Below are positions 34,024 to 41,639 of a DNA stretch of 41,639 bases, piece after piece. The DNA lies in contig JAAYBR010000073.1 in assembly GCA_012730045.1 (NCBI GenBank), forward strand, positions 1 to 41,639, in the 5' to 3' direction. The notes beneath the pieces are model-generated. The model searched no databases. It was given only the letters and a program-made list of their open reading frames with translations, and had not been told where the DNA came from. This DNA comes from Candidatus Hydrogenedentota bacterium. GTDB lineage: Bacteria > Hydrogenedentota > Hydrogenedentia > Hydrogenedentales > CAITNO01. Position numbers and translations under genes: made by a program. How positions within the stretch are numbered: the stretch's first letter is position 1; each line of letters begins with the position of its first letter.

Positions 34024-34716
34024 TCAGAGCAGCACAGCGCCGGTGATGGAGATGCCCGCCACGGCGGCCAGAAACATGCCGAGATAGGCCCATCCCAGGA
34101 TGCCGCCCCACGGAAAGACCTCGTGGAAAAGGCGCGCCTGCACGATGATCACCGGCATCCGGATCAAATCCCACAGGCCGAAGGCCTCCGTCACGCCGGG
34201 GGCGATCCAGAACTTGCCCTCCTCCCCGGAGGGGATGTAAGAGACCAGGTAATACGTTCCGTCCTGCGGGAGCCGGACCTGTTCGCCCTCAAACTGCCAG
34301 TCCACGGTGCCGGTAAACTCCTCGTTGAACACCGTCGGCGTCTGGCCGTCGGTGGTGAACAGCAGGGCCCCCATGCCCGCGGGAATGGCGAAGGGCAGCC
34401 CCGTGGCGGCCGGGAGCCCGGGTCCCAGCAGGGCCGTGGCCGGGCGCACACCGGCGTACCGGTCCAGTTTCGGCAGGCCCATCTGAAAATCCAGCGTCTG
34501 CCCGGCCTTCCCGTCAAAAGTGAGCCAGAGGAGTTCCTGGACCGGCTTGGCGTGGTGGTAGGCCACCCGGCTGACGGAGATGTCCTTGATAAAATGGGCC
34601 GTTTCGGCGTCCGTCGGCCCGCCGTTGATGACGACCGGATTGTGCGCCCAGGCCGTCCCGCCCGCCAGCGCTGCCAGGGCGCACAGCGCCCCAAATCCTG
34701 TGAGCCCGCCTTTCAT
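34024..34716 (-). CDS. Unknown secreted protein with C-terminal membrane anchor
   Basis: A 230-residue protein, not recognised. It has a signal peptide (GFGALCALAALAGGTAWAHN), a soluble region of about 150 residues (TAHFIKDISVSRVAYHHAKPV, LLFTTDGQTPTVFNEEF, GTYYLVSYIPSGEEGKFWIAPG) and one C-terminal membrane helix (GWAYLGMFLAAVAGISITGAVLL). That is a type I topology with the body outside. The WIAPGVTEAF and LWDLIRMP segments just before the helix look conserved-type. ATG 34716 has GGGAGG 7-8 bases upstream and a -10 box at 34739-34744. Divergent from the oxidoreductase and convergent with GH32; nothing in the context fixes a role. Confidence 0.72.
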   Translation of the reverse strand: MKGGLTGFGALCALAALAGGTAWAHNPVVINGGPTDAETAHFIKDISVSRVAYHHAKPVQELLWLTFDGKAGQTLDFQMGLPKLDRYAGVRPATALLGPGLPAATGLPFAIPAGMGALLFTTDGQTPTVFNEEFTGTVDWQFEGEQVRLPQDGTYYLVSYIPSGEEGKFWIAPGVTEAFGLWDLIRMPVIIVQARLFHEVFPWGGILGWAYLGMFLAAVAGISITGAVLL

Positions 34717-34738
34717 CTTAACACCTCCCAGTTCACGA

Positions 34739-34744
34739 AGTATA
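34739..34744 (-). promoter_or_regulatory. -10 box of the unknown membrane protein
   Basis: TATACT (5/6) is read on the minus strand 23 bases before ATG 34716, giving a leader of about 16 bases. No good -35 is visible. Confidence 0.4.
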
Positions 34745-34790
34745 ACCGAAAAAACGGCGTGTCCATTCCGGGAAGATGCCTGTCGCGGCG

Positions 34791-34799
34791 TGCTATGAT
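34791..34799 (+). promoter_or_regulatory. Extended -10 of the oxidoreductase-isomerase operon
   Basis: TGCTATGAT is a TGn-TATGAT extended -10, which can work without a -35. None is evident upstream. The predicted leader is about 62 bases. Confidence 0.45.
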
Positions 34800-34868
34800 G
34801 GCGGGGGGCGGTGGCCCGCGCTTCCGGACGGCGGCCGCCGCGCAACCAAGCAACGCAAGGAGTTGATC

Positions 34869-36200
34869 ATGAAGATCCCCCGCCGTTCCTTCCTTAAACA
34901 GGTTTCCGCCCTCTCCGCGGCCCCGTTCATCCTGCCGTCCCATATCTGGGCCGCCGACGCAAAGCCCAACGACCTCATAACCATCGGTTTCATCGGCACG
35001 GGCAAGCAGGGCCGCTACCTGATGGAGGCCTTCCTCCAGCACAAACGCTGCCGGGTGGTGGCGGTGTGCGACGTGGACACCACGCGCCGCGAGGACACGC
35101 GGCAGCGCGCGGCGGACTACTACGCGAAGAAGTCCGACAGCGCGGCGGAGTGCCCTTCTTACACGGATTTCCGCGAGGTCATCGCACGCGACGACATTGA
35201 CGCGGTGTGCATCGCGACGCCCGACCACTGGCACGCCATTCCCACGCTGGCCGCCCTGGCCGCCGGCAAGGACGTCTACTGCGAGAAACCCCTCACCCAC
35301 AACATCCATGAGGCGGTGTCGGTGATCAAGGCCGTGAAGGAGCACGGGCGCGTGCTCCAGACGGGGTCCATGCAGCGGTCCATGGCCGAGTTCCGCGTGG
35401 CCTGCGAGCTGGTGCGCAACGGCGCCATCGGCGAGATCAGCCGGGTGGAGTGCAGTTTCGGGCCTCCCGGTGTGCCCTGCGACCTGCCGGAGGAGGACAT
35501 GGAGCCCGGGCTGGACTGGGAAATGTGGGTCGGCCCCGGCCCGATGCGGCCGTACAGCTCCGTGCTGAGCCCGCGCGGCATCCACGACCACTTCCCCGAC
35601 TGGCGCGATTACAAGGAATACGGCGGCGGCATGGTCTGCGACTGGGGCGCCCACCACGTGGACATCGCCCAGTGGGGCCTGGGCATGGACGAGAGCGGCC
35701 CCGACGCCGTCACCCCGCCGGAGGACCCGAACGCCATGAGCGGCGCGGTGCTGCACTATGGCGACAAGATAACCCTCATTCACACCGACGGCTACGGCGC
35801 GCACTTCTTCGGCAGCGAGGGCGAGGTCAAGGTGAACCGGGGCCGCTTCGAGTTCTGGCGCGACGGCAAGAAGATCGCCGGATTCACCAACCGCGAGGAT
35901 GGCGGCTCCCTCGGGTCCGCCGTCAGCTTCGTGGAGAAGGAGTGGCTGAAAGACGCCAAGGTGAGGCTGTACGAGAGCGGCGACCACATCCGGAACTTCC
36001 TGGACTGCGTTGAGTCGCGCAAGCGCCCCGTCACCAACGAGGAGGTCGGCGGCCGCAGCGCCACCTGCTGCCACCTGTTCAACCAGGCCTACTACAACCA
36101 TTCGGCGATCAAGTGGCTGCCGAAGGAGATGGACTTCGCCCCCGGAAGCGGCGATCCCAAGTGGCTGACCCGCGACTACCGCAGCCCCTGGAGCGTGTGA
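34869..36200 (+). CDS. Gfo/Idh/MocA family oxidoreductase with Tat signal
   Basis: A 443-residue protein with a Tat signal (IPRRSFLKQVSALSAAPFILPS) and a Rossmann fold (ITIGFIGTGKQGRYL, VVAVCDVD). The canonical GKDVYCEKPLTHN supplies the catalytic Lys. The later GGGMVCDWGAHHVDIAQWGLG segment is typical of the planctomycete/Bacteroidetes periplasmic subgroup near GH109. Such enzymes oxidise glycoside hydroxyls, some giving 3-keto products, or cleave glycosides by redox elimination. ATG 34869 has AAGGAG 7 bases upstream. It lies 29 bases before the Tat-exported isomerase, implying a shared transcript and compartment. Confidence 0.92.
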   Translation: MKIPRRSFLKQVSALSAAPFILPSHIWAADAKPNDLITIGFIGTGKQGRYLMEAFLQHKRCRVVAVCDVDTTRREDTRQRAADYYAKKSDSAAECPSYTDFREVIARDDIDAVCIATPDHWHAIPTLAALAAGKDVYCEKPLTHNIHEAVSVIKAVKEHGRVLQTGSMQRSMAEFRVACELVRNGAIGEISRVECSFGPPGVPCDLPEEDMEPGLDWEMWVGPGPMRPYSSVLSPRGIHDHFPDWRDYKEYGGGMVCDWGAHHVDIAQWGLGMDESGPDAVTPPEDPNAMSGAVLHYGDKITLIHTDGYGAHFFGSEGEVKVNRGRFEFWRDGKKIAGFTNREDGGSLGSAVSFVEKEWLKDAKVRLYESGDHIRNFLDCVESRKRPVTNEEVGGRSATCCHLFNQAYYNHSAIKWLPKEMDFAPGSGDPKWLTRDYRSPWSV

Positions 36201-36229
36201 CCGCCGCGAAAACGGCAGGGAGAGCAGCC

Positions 36230-37108
36230 ATGGAAGAGAAAAAGGGCGTGTCCCGCCGCGCGTTTCTGGGCGCCTCCGTCGCCTCCGGGGCGGCGGTGAC
36301 CGCCGCGGGCGCGCTGGGTGCCGCCGCGCCGGCGCGGGCGGCGGGCGCGGACCGGATCGCCTTTGTCACGGCGAACCTGGTGGCCCAGGTGACGGACTGG
36401 CGTTTTGAGCTGGCCCAGTGGGGCGAGCAGCACAAGAAGACCGTGGCCGCCACGGACGAGGCGGCCTGGCGCGCCGTCTGCGCGGAGATCGCCTCGCACG
36501 GGTTCAAGGCCGTGGAGGTGTGGGAGGCCCACGCCGCGCCCGAGGTCATGGACAAGAAGCGCTGCGCCGCGTGGAAAGCAGCCCTGGACGACAACGGCCT
36601 TCAGGCCATCGGCTACGGCGGCGCGTTCGGCCGCAAGACGGTGGACATCTGCCTGGCGCTCGGCATTCCGCAGATCAACGGCGGAATGGGCGACCTCACG
36701 CCCGATCTGGCGACGGCCCTGTGCAAGGAAACAGGGGTGCGCTTCAACCTGGAGAACCACCCGCAGAAAACGGCCAAGGAGCTGCTCGACCTCATCGGCG
36801 GCGGTAACGAATGGCTGGGCGTCTGCGCGGACACCGGCTGGTTCGGCACGCAGGGGGTTTCGGGACCGGACATCATCCGCGAACTTGGGCCCCTTGTGCG
36901 CCACACCCATCTGAAGGACGTCAAGGCCGCCGGGGCGCACCGCACCTGCCTGCTGGGCGAGGGCGCCGCCCGCGTGGAGGAGTGCATGGCGGCGCTGAAG
37001 GGTGCCGGGTATTCCGGGTGGTATTCCTGGGAGGACGAGCCCGAGGACCGGAATCCCTTCGAGTCTGCGGCGCGAAACCGGCAGTGGATTGCCGCGCGCC
37101 TGAAGTGA
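36230..37108 (+). CDS. Sugar phosphate isomerase/epimerase-like, Tat signal
   Basis: A 292-residue TIM-barrel protein of the xylose-isomerase-like/AP endonuclease 2 family, with a Tat signal (VSRRAFLGASVASGAAVTAAG) ending near ARAAG. The barrel shows EIASHGFKAVEVWEAH, RFNLENHPQKTAKELLDL with a Glu metal ligand, VCADTGWFGTQG and RHTHLKDVKAAG with a His ligand. Export means the substrate is not phosphorylated despite the family name. An epimerase, isomerase or keto-sugar processing role fits. ATG 36230 has GGGAG upstream. It is paired with the Gfo/Idh/MocA gene, a frequent arrangement in keto-sugar routes. Confidence 0.88.
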   Translation: MEEKKGVSRRAFLGASVASGAAVTAAGALGAAAPARAAGADRIAFVTANLVAQVTDWRFELAQWGEQHKKTVAATDEAAWRAVCAEIASHGFKAVEVWEAHAAPEVMDKKRCAAWKAALDDNGLQAIGYGGAFGRKTVDICLALGIPQINGGMGDLTPDLATALCKETGVRFNLENHPQKTAKELLDLIGGGNEWLGVCADTGWFGTQGVSGPDIIRELGPLVRHTHLKDVKAAGAHRTCLLGEGAARVEECMAALKGAGYSGWYSWEDEPEDRNPFESAARNRQWIAARLK

Positions 37109-37313
37109 TTTTTGGGCGCGTCGGGGCCCCGGTTTGATGCCCGCCGCGCAGACATTGGAAAACGCGCCCGGAATGGTTGTATTCTTGACAAAGGCGCGGG
37201 GGCCGGAGGACGTCCAGCCGGGGGCGTCTTGGCAGAGGGTGGCGGCGGCGTCTCCGGGAGCGTCCGTTGGTTGTGTGACAGCGCATGGTGACGGGTGGTT
37301 TGAGGAGTGCTGA

Positions 37314-38198
37314 ATGGCGATGCGTAACATTCCTGGGTACGCCGGCGCGGCGGGCGGGCTGGTGTCGTTTATCCTGGATCTCGTCGGGCTCGTCATCAAC
37401 CGCGGGGCGGGGGCCGCGGATCTTCGGGGGAAGATCTCCCTGCTCGACAACGATGAGCTGCTTCTTGTTTGGGAGCCGGAACTCCGCACCATCCGGATCA
37501 AGAAGGAGGAGGACGCCTGGTACAGTTTCGAGGCGCAGTATGGAAGGGGCTCCCCCCAGGTCACCGACGCCTTTGTAGCCTGGCAGGAAAAACTCTACGC
37601 CTACATTGAGCAGGAGAAGGAGCGCTTTCTCCAGCGGCGCAGGGGTTCGATTGAGGGCCTGGAGAGGCTGCTTCGCTCCGGCGCGCGGACAGTCGTCGTC
37701 ACAAAGGGCGCAAAACCCTACACGCAGAAATGCTTCGACCTGACGGGGCTCTCGCCCTTCGTCAGCGAAATCTACTCCCCCCCCCCCGGAAAACGCCGCA
37801 AGCGGTTCGGGGACGCCGTCCTCGCGCACGGGGTCCGGAACGCCGTCCAGTGCGCGCGCGACGTGGTCGTTGTCGGCCACGACATTGAGAAGGACATGGC
37901 CTGGGACATTGTCCCCGCGCGCGACAACCCCGCGGGGGATCCGGCCCCCGTCTTCATCCTCTTCGACACCTTCAAGTACAACCGGCCCGTGAAGGCCCCG
38001 CTGGACGCGCTCCCGGAGATTGTCGAGCTCCTCGCGCGGAAGGGAAAGGGCGACTTTCTGCGCGGGTTCAGGGTGCTCGCCCTGCGCGGCGGCGGAAAGA
38101 CGAAGGGCTACCTGTTCAGCACGACGTATTACGAGGACCCCAAGCGCAGGGACAAGGTGCGCATTCCCATCGTCTACGACATTCACACGCGGGAATAG
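37314..38198 (+). CDS. Degenerate HAD-like protein of unknown function
   Basis: A 294-residue protein. The middle looks like a haloacid dehalogenase core: TVVVTKGAKPYTQK (about 126-139) at motif II and VVVVGHDIEKDMAWD (185-198) at motif IV. The N-terminal FILDLVGLVIN (19-29) resembles motif I but has Val where the second Asp of DxD should be, so phosphatase activity is doubtful. About 90-112 is charged and may form a coiled coil. An 11-C tract (37777-37787) lies in frame within codons 155-158. ATG 37314 has AGGAG 6 bases upstream. A TTGACA at 37185-37190 in the upstream gap lacks a -10. It could be a pseudo-enzyme. Confidence 0.6.
   Translation: MAMRNIPGYAGAAGGLVSFILDLVGLVINRGAGAADLRGKISLLDNDELLLVWEPELRTIRIKKEEDAWYSFEAQYGRGSPQVTDAFVAWQEKLYAYIEQEKERFLQRRRGSIEGLERLLRSGARTVVVTKGAKPYTQKCFDLTGLSPFVSEIYSPPPGKRRKRFGDAVLAHGVRNAVQCARDVVVVGHDIEKDMAWDIVPARDNPAGDPAPVFILFDTFKYNRPVKAPLDALPEIVELLARKGKGDFLRGFRVLALRGGGKTKGYLFSTTYYEDPKRRDKVRIPIVYDIHTRE
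37777..37787 (+). repeat. Eleven-C homopolymer inside a coding region
   Basis: Eleven consecutive C fall in frame between Ser155 and Gly159 of the HAD-like protein. Gain or loss of one C would shift the frame and remove motif IV. As written the frame is open to its stop. Confidence 0.85.
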
Positions 38199-38381
38199 CC
38201 GGTTTCGTTTGCCCCCAAAACCTCACCAGGGCAGCTTCGGGTTCGGATGCGGTGTTCTCAAGAGGATGTCGGGCCCATGCCACCGGCATCATCTTTCAGA
38301 CGCGGCATTCCGGCCTTGAAATGCCCCGGGGGGATGTCTGTTTTGGGGGTGCCGCACGGGGGGGGAGAATGCCGGGCACAC

Positions 38382-39851
38382 CTACCTGGCGATGGTCTGG
38401 AACCCCCTTTTCAGCAGTTCGCTGTGGTGCTCGACAACTTTGCGGTTCTCCGCCGCGTCCGCGACGTTGGTGTTCTCGTCCGCGTCACTCTCGTGGTCGT
38501 AAAGTTCCCGCGCCCGGACTTCCTTTTCGCCGATGCGGCGCCACTCCGTGTAGCGGTGCCGGTCGGTGCGCACGGAGTAGCCCATGACCGTCCCCCGGGG
38601 ATACTGACTGTAGGCCGCCTCCTTCCAGGGCCTTTCGGGATCATCGAGCAGGGGCGCCAGACTCGTGCCCTCAAGATGCCCCGGTTTCTCCAGGCCTGCC
38701 AGATCGCACAGCGTGGGGTAAATGTCCACAAATTCAGTGAGCGCCCGCGTGCGCCGGCCCGCCGCCTTCATGCCCGGCGCGCTGACCAGCAGCGTTGAGC
38801 GCGTGTCCAGTTCAAAATTCGTGTGCTTGCACCACATTCCGTGCTCGCCCAGTTTCCAGCCGTGGTCGCCCCAGAGCGCCACAATGGTGTTGTCGCGGAG
38901 GTTCAGGCGGTCCAGCTCATCGAGCACGCGGCCGACCTGCGCGTCCGCGTAGGACACGCAGGCGCGGTAACCGTGAATCAGCCGGCGCGCCAGGTCATCC
39001 GGCAGGGGGCCGCTTGCCGGGATTCCGTGGTATCCGCGCAGTTCGCCCCAGTCCGTGAGCGCCTCTTTGGGCGCGTCTTTCGGGGCGAAGGGGTTGCCGG
39101 CCGGGCGGATGTCCTCCTCCCGGTACAGATCCCAGTATTTCCTGGGCGCGTTGAACGGCAGGTGCGGCTTGTGGAATCCGACGGCCAGAAAGAAGGGCTG
39201 GTCCTGGAGGCGGTTCAACTCCTCCACCGCCCGGTCGGCGGCCAGGCCGTCCTCATAGGCGTTGTCCGGAACATCGGCGCATTCAAAGGCGGGCCCCATG
39301 CCCTTCCGGCTGGCTTCGGGATGCTTCCCATCATACTCCCGGACCAGGGCGGCCGCCCCGGGGGTGAGGTATCCCCTTCCCGCCCATTGCCCTTTGGCGT
39401 GGAAGGCCTCCCGGCTCCAGCCCCGTTTTTCGTCGCTCTTGTGGTGGTAGATTTTTCCGATGGAGACGGCCTCGTATCCGTTGTTGAGGAAGTGCCGGTT
39501 CACCGGCAGGGCGCCGGGCACATGCTTGTACAGCGGGCCGCAACGAAACATTTCCCCCTTGTCGGGGCGGTATCCGCTCAGCAGGCTGGCGCGGGAGGCC
39601 ATGCAGATGGACTGCTGGCAGTAGGCGCGCTCAAAAACCATCCCCCGGGCCGCCAGCCGGTCCATGTTCGGCGTGAGCACCCCGCGGTGCCCGTAGCAGC
39701 CCAGATGCGGGCGCAGGTCGTCCACGGCGATGAAAAGGATGTTTCTCCTTCGGGGCGGGGCGGCGGCCCCGGCGCGCCCCGGGGCGCAGGCAACGAGGGT
39801 TGCGAGCGCGGCGGCCATGAATTCGCGTCGGCGGAGGGCGTGTGCGGCCAT
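38382..39851 (-). CDS. Exported sulfatase, iduronate-2-sulfatase-like, CMASR motif
   Basis: A 489-residue sulfatase with a Tat-like start (LRRREFMAAALATLVACAPG), whose LVAC could also serve as a lipobox. Metal residues are in FIAVDDLRPHLGCYG. The formylglycine site is Cys83 in ICMASRASLLSGYRPD, a C-x-A-x-R form instead of C-x-P-x-R. VGFHKPHLPFNAPRKYWDLY and WGDHGWKLGEHGMWCKHTNFE are hallmarks of the iduronate-2-sulfatase group. It would desulfate uronic-acid glycans in the periplasm. ATG 39851 has only a weak GAGA site and follows the dehydratase gene by 85 bases. C-x-A-x-R sites are known in sulfatases matured by anaerobic enzymes, so maturation may differ from the other sulfatase here. Confidence 0.92.
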   Translation of the reverse strand: MAAHALRRREFMAAALATLVACAPGRAGAAAPPRRRNILFIAVDDLRPHLGCYGHRGVLTPNMDRLAARGMVFERAYCQQSICMASRASLLSGYRPDKGEMFRCGPLYKHVPGALPVNRHFLNNGYEAVSIGKIYHHKSDEKRGWSREAFHAKGQWAGRGYLTPGAAALVREYDGKHPEASRKGMGPAFECADVPDNAYEDGLAADRAVEELNRLQDQPFFLAVGFHKPHLPFNAPRKYWDLYREEDIRPAGNPFAPKDAPKEALTDWGELRGYHGIPASGPLPDDLARRLIHGYRACVSYADAQVGRVLDELDRLNLRDNTIVALWGDHGWKLGEHGMWCKHTNFELDTRSTLLVSAPGMKAAGRRTRALTEFVDIYPTLCDLAGLEKPGHLEGTSLAPLLDDPERPWKEAAYSQYPRGTVMGYSVRTDRHRYTEWRRIGEKEVRARELYDHESDADENTNVADAAENRKVVEHHSELLKRGFQTIAR

Positions 39852-39936
39852 TTCTGCGGTCTCTTTCGGCGGGTGTGCGGGCACGGCTCCGGCATGCATG
39901 TCTTGGGGCGCCGGCCCGGGCAAATGAATTCCAGGA

Positions 39937-41625
39937 TTACAGGAAATCCATGTCGGCCCCGAGATGCGCCTGCTGCACATGTTCCACATACAGTTTGTGC
40001 CAGCCCCGTTCGGGTGCTGGAGGCGCGGTCAAACGCCGCCTCCGTTCCTGCAGTGTCTCCGGTTCCACAAGCAGGTCAATGCGGCGTTCCCCGACATTGA
40101 GTTCAATGAGGTCACCGCTTTGGACCAGCGCCAGCGCGCCGCCCACGGCCGCCTCGGGGGAGCAATGCAGCACCACAGTTCCGTAGGCGGTGCCGCTCAT
40201 GCGGGCGTCGGACACCCGCACCATGTCCCTGACGCCCCGCGCGGCCAGATATTTCGGTATGGGCAGAGAAGCGGCCTCGGGCATGCCGGCGCCCACTGGA
40301 CCACAGTTGCGCAACACCAGCACATGCTCGGGCGTGATGGCCAGGGCGGGATCGTCTATGCGCTGCGCGTCTTCGGCGGACTCAAACACGACAGCGGGCC
40401 CGCGGTGGCTCATCAGCGCGGGGCTTGCCGCCGCCGCTTTGATCACCGCGCCGTCGGGCGCCAGTGACCCGCGCAGCACCGCCAGCGCGCCTGTGGGGCC
40501 AAGCGGCTTGTCCAGTGTCCGAATGGTGGTCTGCCAGTCTCCGGGGGGCGGCGCGTCTTTCAGCAGTTCCCCCATGGTTTTTCCGGCAATGGTGCGCGCG
40601 CCAGGCTGAAGCAGCGGCTCCAGGGCCTTAAGCAGCACCGGCACGCCGCCCGCCCGGTGCAGGTCCTCCATATAGCCTGTTCCCGCAGGTTTGCAGTCAA
40701 CCAGCAACGGCGTGTTTCGCGCCACAGCATCAAAATCATCCAACTCCAGGGCTGTCCCGGCGCGGCGGGCAATGGCCAGCAGATGCACAATCGCGTTGGT
40801 GGAGCCCCCCAGCGCCGTCAACACCGTTATGGCGTTCAGGAAAGATTCGCGGCTCAGGATCTCCGACGGGCGAACACCCTGTTTCGCCAGCCGGACGGCG
40901 CAGCGTCCCGATTCCACACAATTGAGCAGCCGCTCTCCGGTGGGATGGGGCGGCGTCGCACCCCCGGGAAGCATCAGGCCAAGGGCCTCCGTCACGGCGG
41001 CCATGGTTGACGCCGTGCCCATCACCATGCAGGAGCCGCCGGTGGCGCAAAGGGAGCGCTCCACTTCCTGGATTTCCGCCTCCGTCAGTTCCCCCGCTCG
41101 GTACTGCGCCCAAAAACGGCGGCAGTCGGTGCAGGCGCCCAGACGCTGCCCGCGCCAGGAACCGGTAAACATCGGCCCCGACACCACGCTGATCATGGGG
41201 ATATTGGCGGATATGGCGCCCATCAGCTGGGCGGGCACGGTTTTGTCGCAGCCGCCCAGCAGCACCACCGCATCCATGGGCTGCGCGCGGATCATCTCCT
41301 CGGTGTCCATGGCCGCAAGATTGCGGAAAAGCATGGTCGTCGGCGCCGTAAGGATTTCGTGCAGGGAAATGGTGGGAAACGCCAGCGGCAGCCCGCCCGC
41401 CTCGAGAACGCCGCGCTTGACTGCCTGAACCATTTCCCGCATCTGGCGGTGACAGGTGTTGTAGTCGGAGGACGTGTCCACGATGCCGACGATGGGCCGG
41501 TCAAGGTCCACCCGGTCATAACCCGCCGACGTCAAAAATGCACGGCGCATGTATTTGCTGAACTCACGGTCACTGTAACTGGTCAGATTCCGGTTTATGC
41601 CGTACTGGTCGTCATTTTCTGGCAC
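39937..41625 (-). CDS. IlvD/Edd family dehydratase, probable pentonate (L-arabonate/D-xylonate) type
   Basis: A 562-residue cytoplasmic iron-sulfur dehydratase that removes water from a sugar acid to give the 2-keto-3-deoxy acid. Candidate cluster Cys are 58 (YNTCHRQM), 126 (GGCDKTVPAQLMG) and 199 (GGSCMVMGTASTMAA). GACTDCRRFWAQYRAGE is typical of the pentonate branch rather than of IlvD in branched-chain synthesis. The late RVSDARMSGTAYG holds the catalytic Ser region. Without the rest of a pathway, the substrate (arabonate, xylonate or rhamnonate) is a guess; xylan and rhamnoside enzymes nearby make all plausible. GTG 41625 has GAGG 6 bases upstream, 14 bases from the window end. Confidence 0.88.
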   Translation of the reverse strand: MPENDDQYGINRNLTSYSDREFSKYMRRAFLTSAGYDRVDLDRPIVGIVDTSSDYNTCHRQMREMVQAVKRGVLEAGGLPLAFPTISLHEILTAPTTMLFRNLAAMDTEEMIRAQPMDAVVLLGGCDKTVPAQLMGAISANIPMISVVSGPMFTGSWRGQRLGACTDCRRFWAQYRAGELTEAEIQEVERSLCATGGSCMVMGTASTMAAVTEALGLMLPGGATPPHPTGERLLNCVESGRCAVRLAKQGVRPSEILSRESFLNAITVLTALGGSTNAIVHLLAIARRAGTALELDDFDAVARNTPLLVDCKPAGTGYMEDLHRAGGVPVLLKALEPLLQPGARTIAGKTMGELLKDAPPPGDWQTTIRTLDKPLGPTGALAVLRGSLAPDGAVIKAAAASPALMSHRGPAVVFESAEDAQRIDDPALAITPEHVLVLRNCGPVGAGMPEAASLPIPKYLAARGVRDMVRVSDARMSGTAYGTVVLHCSPEAAVGGALALVQSGDLIELNVGERRIDLLVEPETLQERRRRLTAPPAPERGWHKLYVEHVQQAHLGADMDFL

Positions 41626-41639
41626 AGCGCACCTCTTTA

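Noticed and set aside
37185-37190. Perfect TTGACA upstream of the HAD-like gene as a promoter
   Set aside because: No -10-like hexamer occurs 16-18 bases downstream, and the alternative TTGGAA/TATTCT pair has a 19-base spacer. Not strong enough to call.
38212-38349. Ten-base inverted repeat CCCCCAAAAC / GTTTTGGGGG
   Set aside because: The arms are 118 bases apart in low-complexity C/G-rich DNA with no supporting features; likely chance.

Overview
This window comes from a high-GC bacterium (GC is about two thirds by eye) with few genes per operon and a strong secretory/periplasmic saccharolytic character. The gene mix is ThuA-like, Tat-exported Gfo/Idh/MocA oxidoreductases, DUF1080, sulfatases, hydrazine-synthase-alpha-like cytochromes, DUF5107-TPR and parallel beta-helix proteins. 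Together these are typical of Planctomycetota, Lentisphaerota, Verrucomicrobiota and Candidatus Hydrogenedentota. I lean towards Hydrogenedentota or a planctomycete, but that is inference from gene content only. No rRNA, tRNA, CRISPR array, transposase or integrase is visible.

Layout. 1-287: short repeats only. 288-2550: divergent GH10 xylanase and ThuA-like protein. 2566-3386: a 67-codon C-terminal remnant of a PHB-depolymerase-type esterase abutting a LysE exporter. 3581-4771: atypical Gfo/Idh/MocA protein. 9592-4789 (minus): DUF5107-TPR protein plus a TIM-barrel hydrolase-like protein. 13554-10112 (minus): beta-helix/CBM6 protein plus a five-bladed propeller hydrolase-like protein. 13873-14727: sugar phosphate isomerase/epimerase. 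22153-14957 (minus): two large paralogous cytochrome c/propeller proteins of the HZS-alpha-like type. 22464-23954: GH-A-clan glycosidase. 27119-23971 (minus): DUF1080, propeller and sulfatase operon. 27279-34010: operon of GH78 rhamnosidase, URO-D-like protein, ROK fructokinase and GH32 fructanase. 34716-34024: unknown membrane protein. 34869-37108: Gfo/Idh/MocA plus isomerase, both with Tat signals. 37314-38198: degenerate HAD-like protein. 41625-38382 (minus): IlvD/Edd pentonate-type dehydratase plus iduronate-sulfatase-like protein.

How it works together (inference). Secreted enzymes attack plant- or algal-type glycans: GH10 on xylan, GH78 on rhamnosides, GH32 on fructans, sulfatases on sulfated sugars. 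ROK fructokinase and the IlvD/Edd dehydratase would take fructose and aldonates onward. Two Gfo/Idh/MocA proteins, DUF1080, ThuA and two TIM-barrel isomerases are the parts of the known 3-keto-glycoside route, but here they are scattered. No sugar transporter and no transcription regulator is encoded in 41.6 kb.

Sequence structure outside genes is rich. There are several good sigma70-type promoters, including a divergent pair with overlapping -35 elements inside a 19-bp dyad. At least four families of inverted or tandem repeats sit in intergenic gaps; one has nested hairpins whose stems differ between arms but keep pairing. There is also an 11-C tract inside a coding region.
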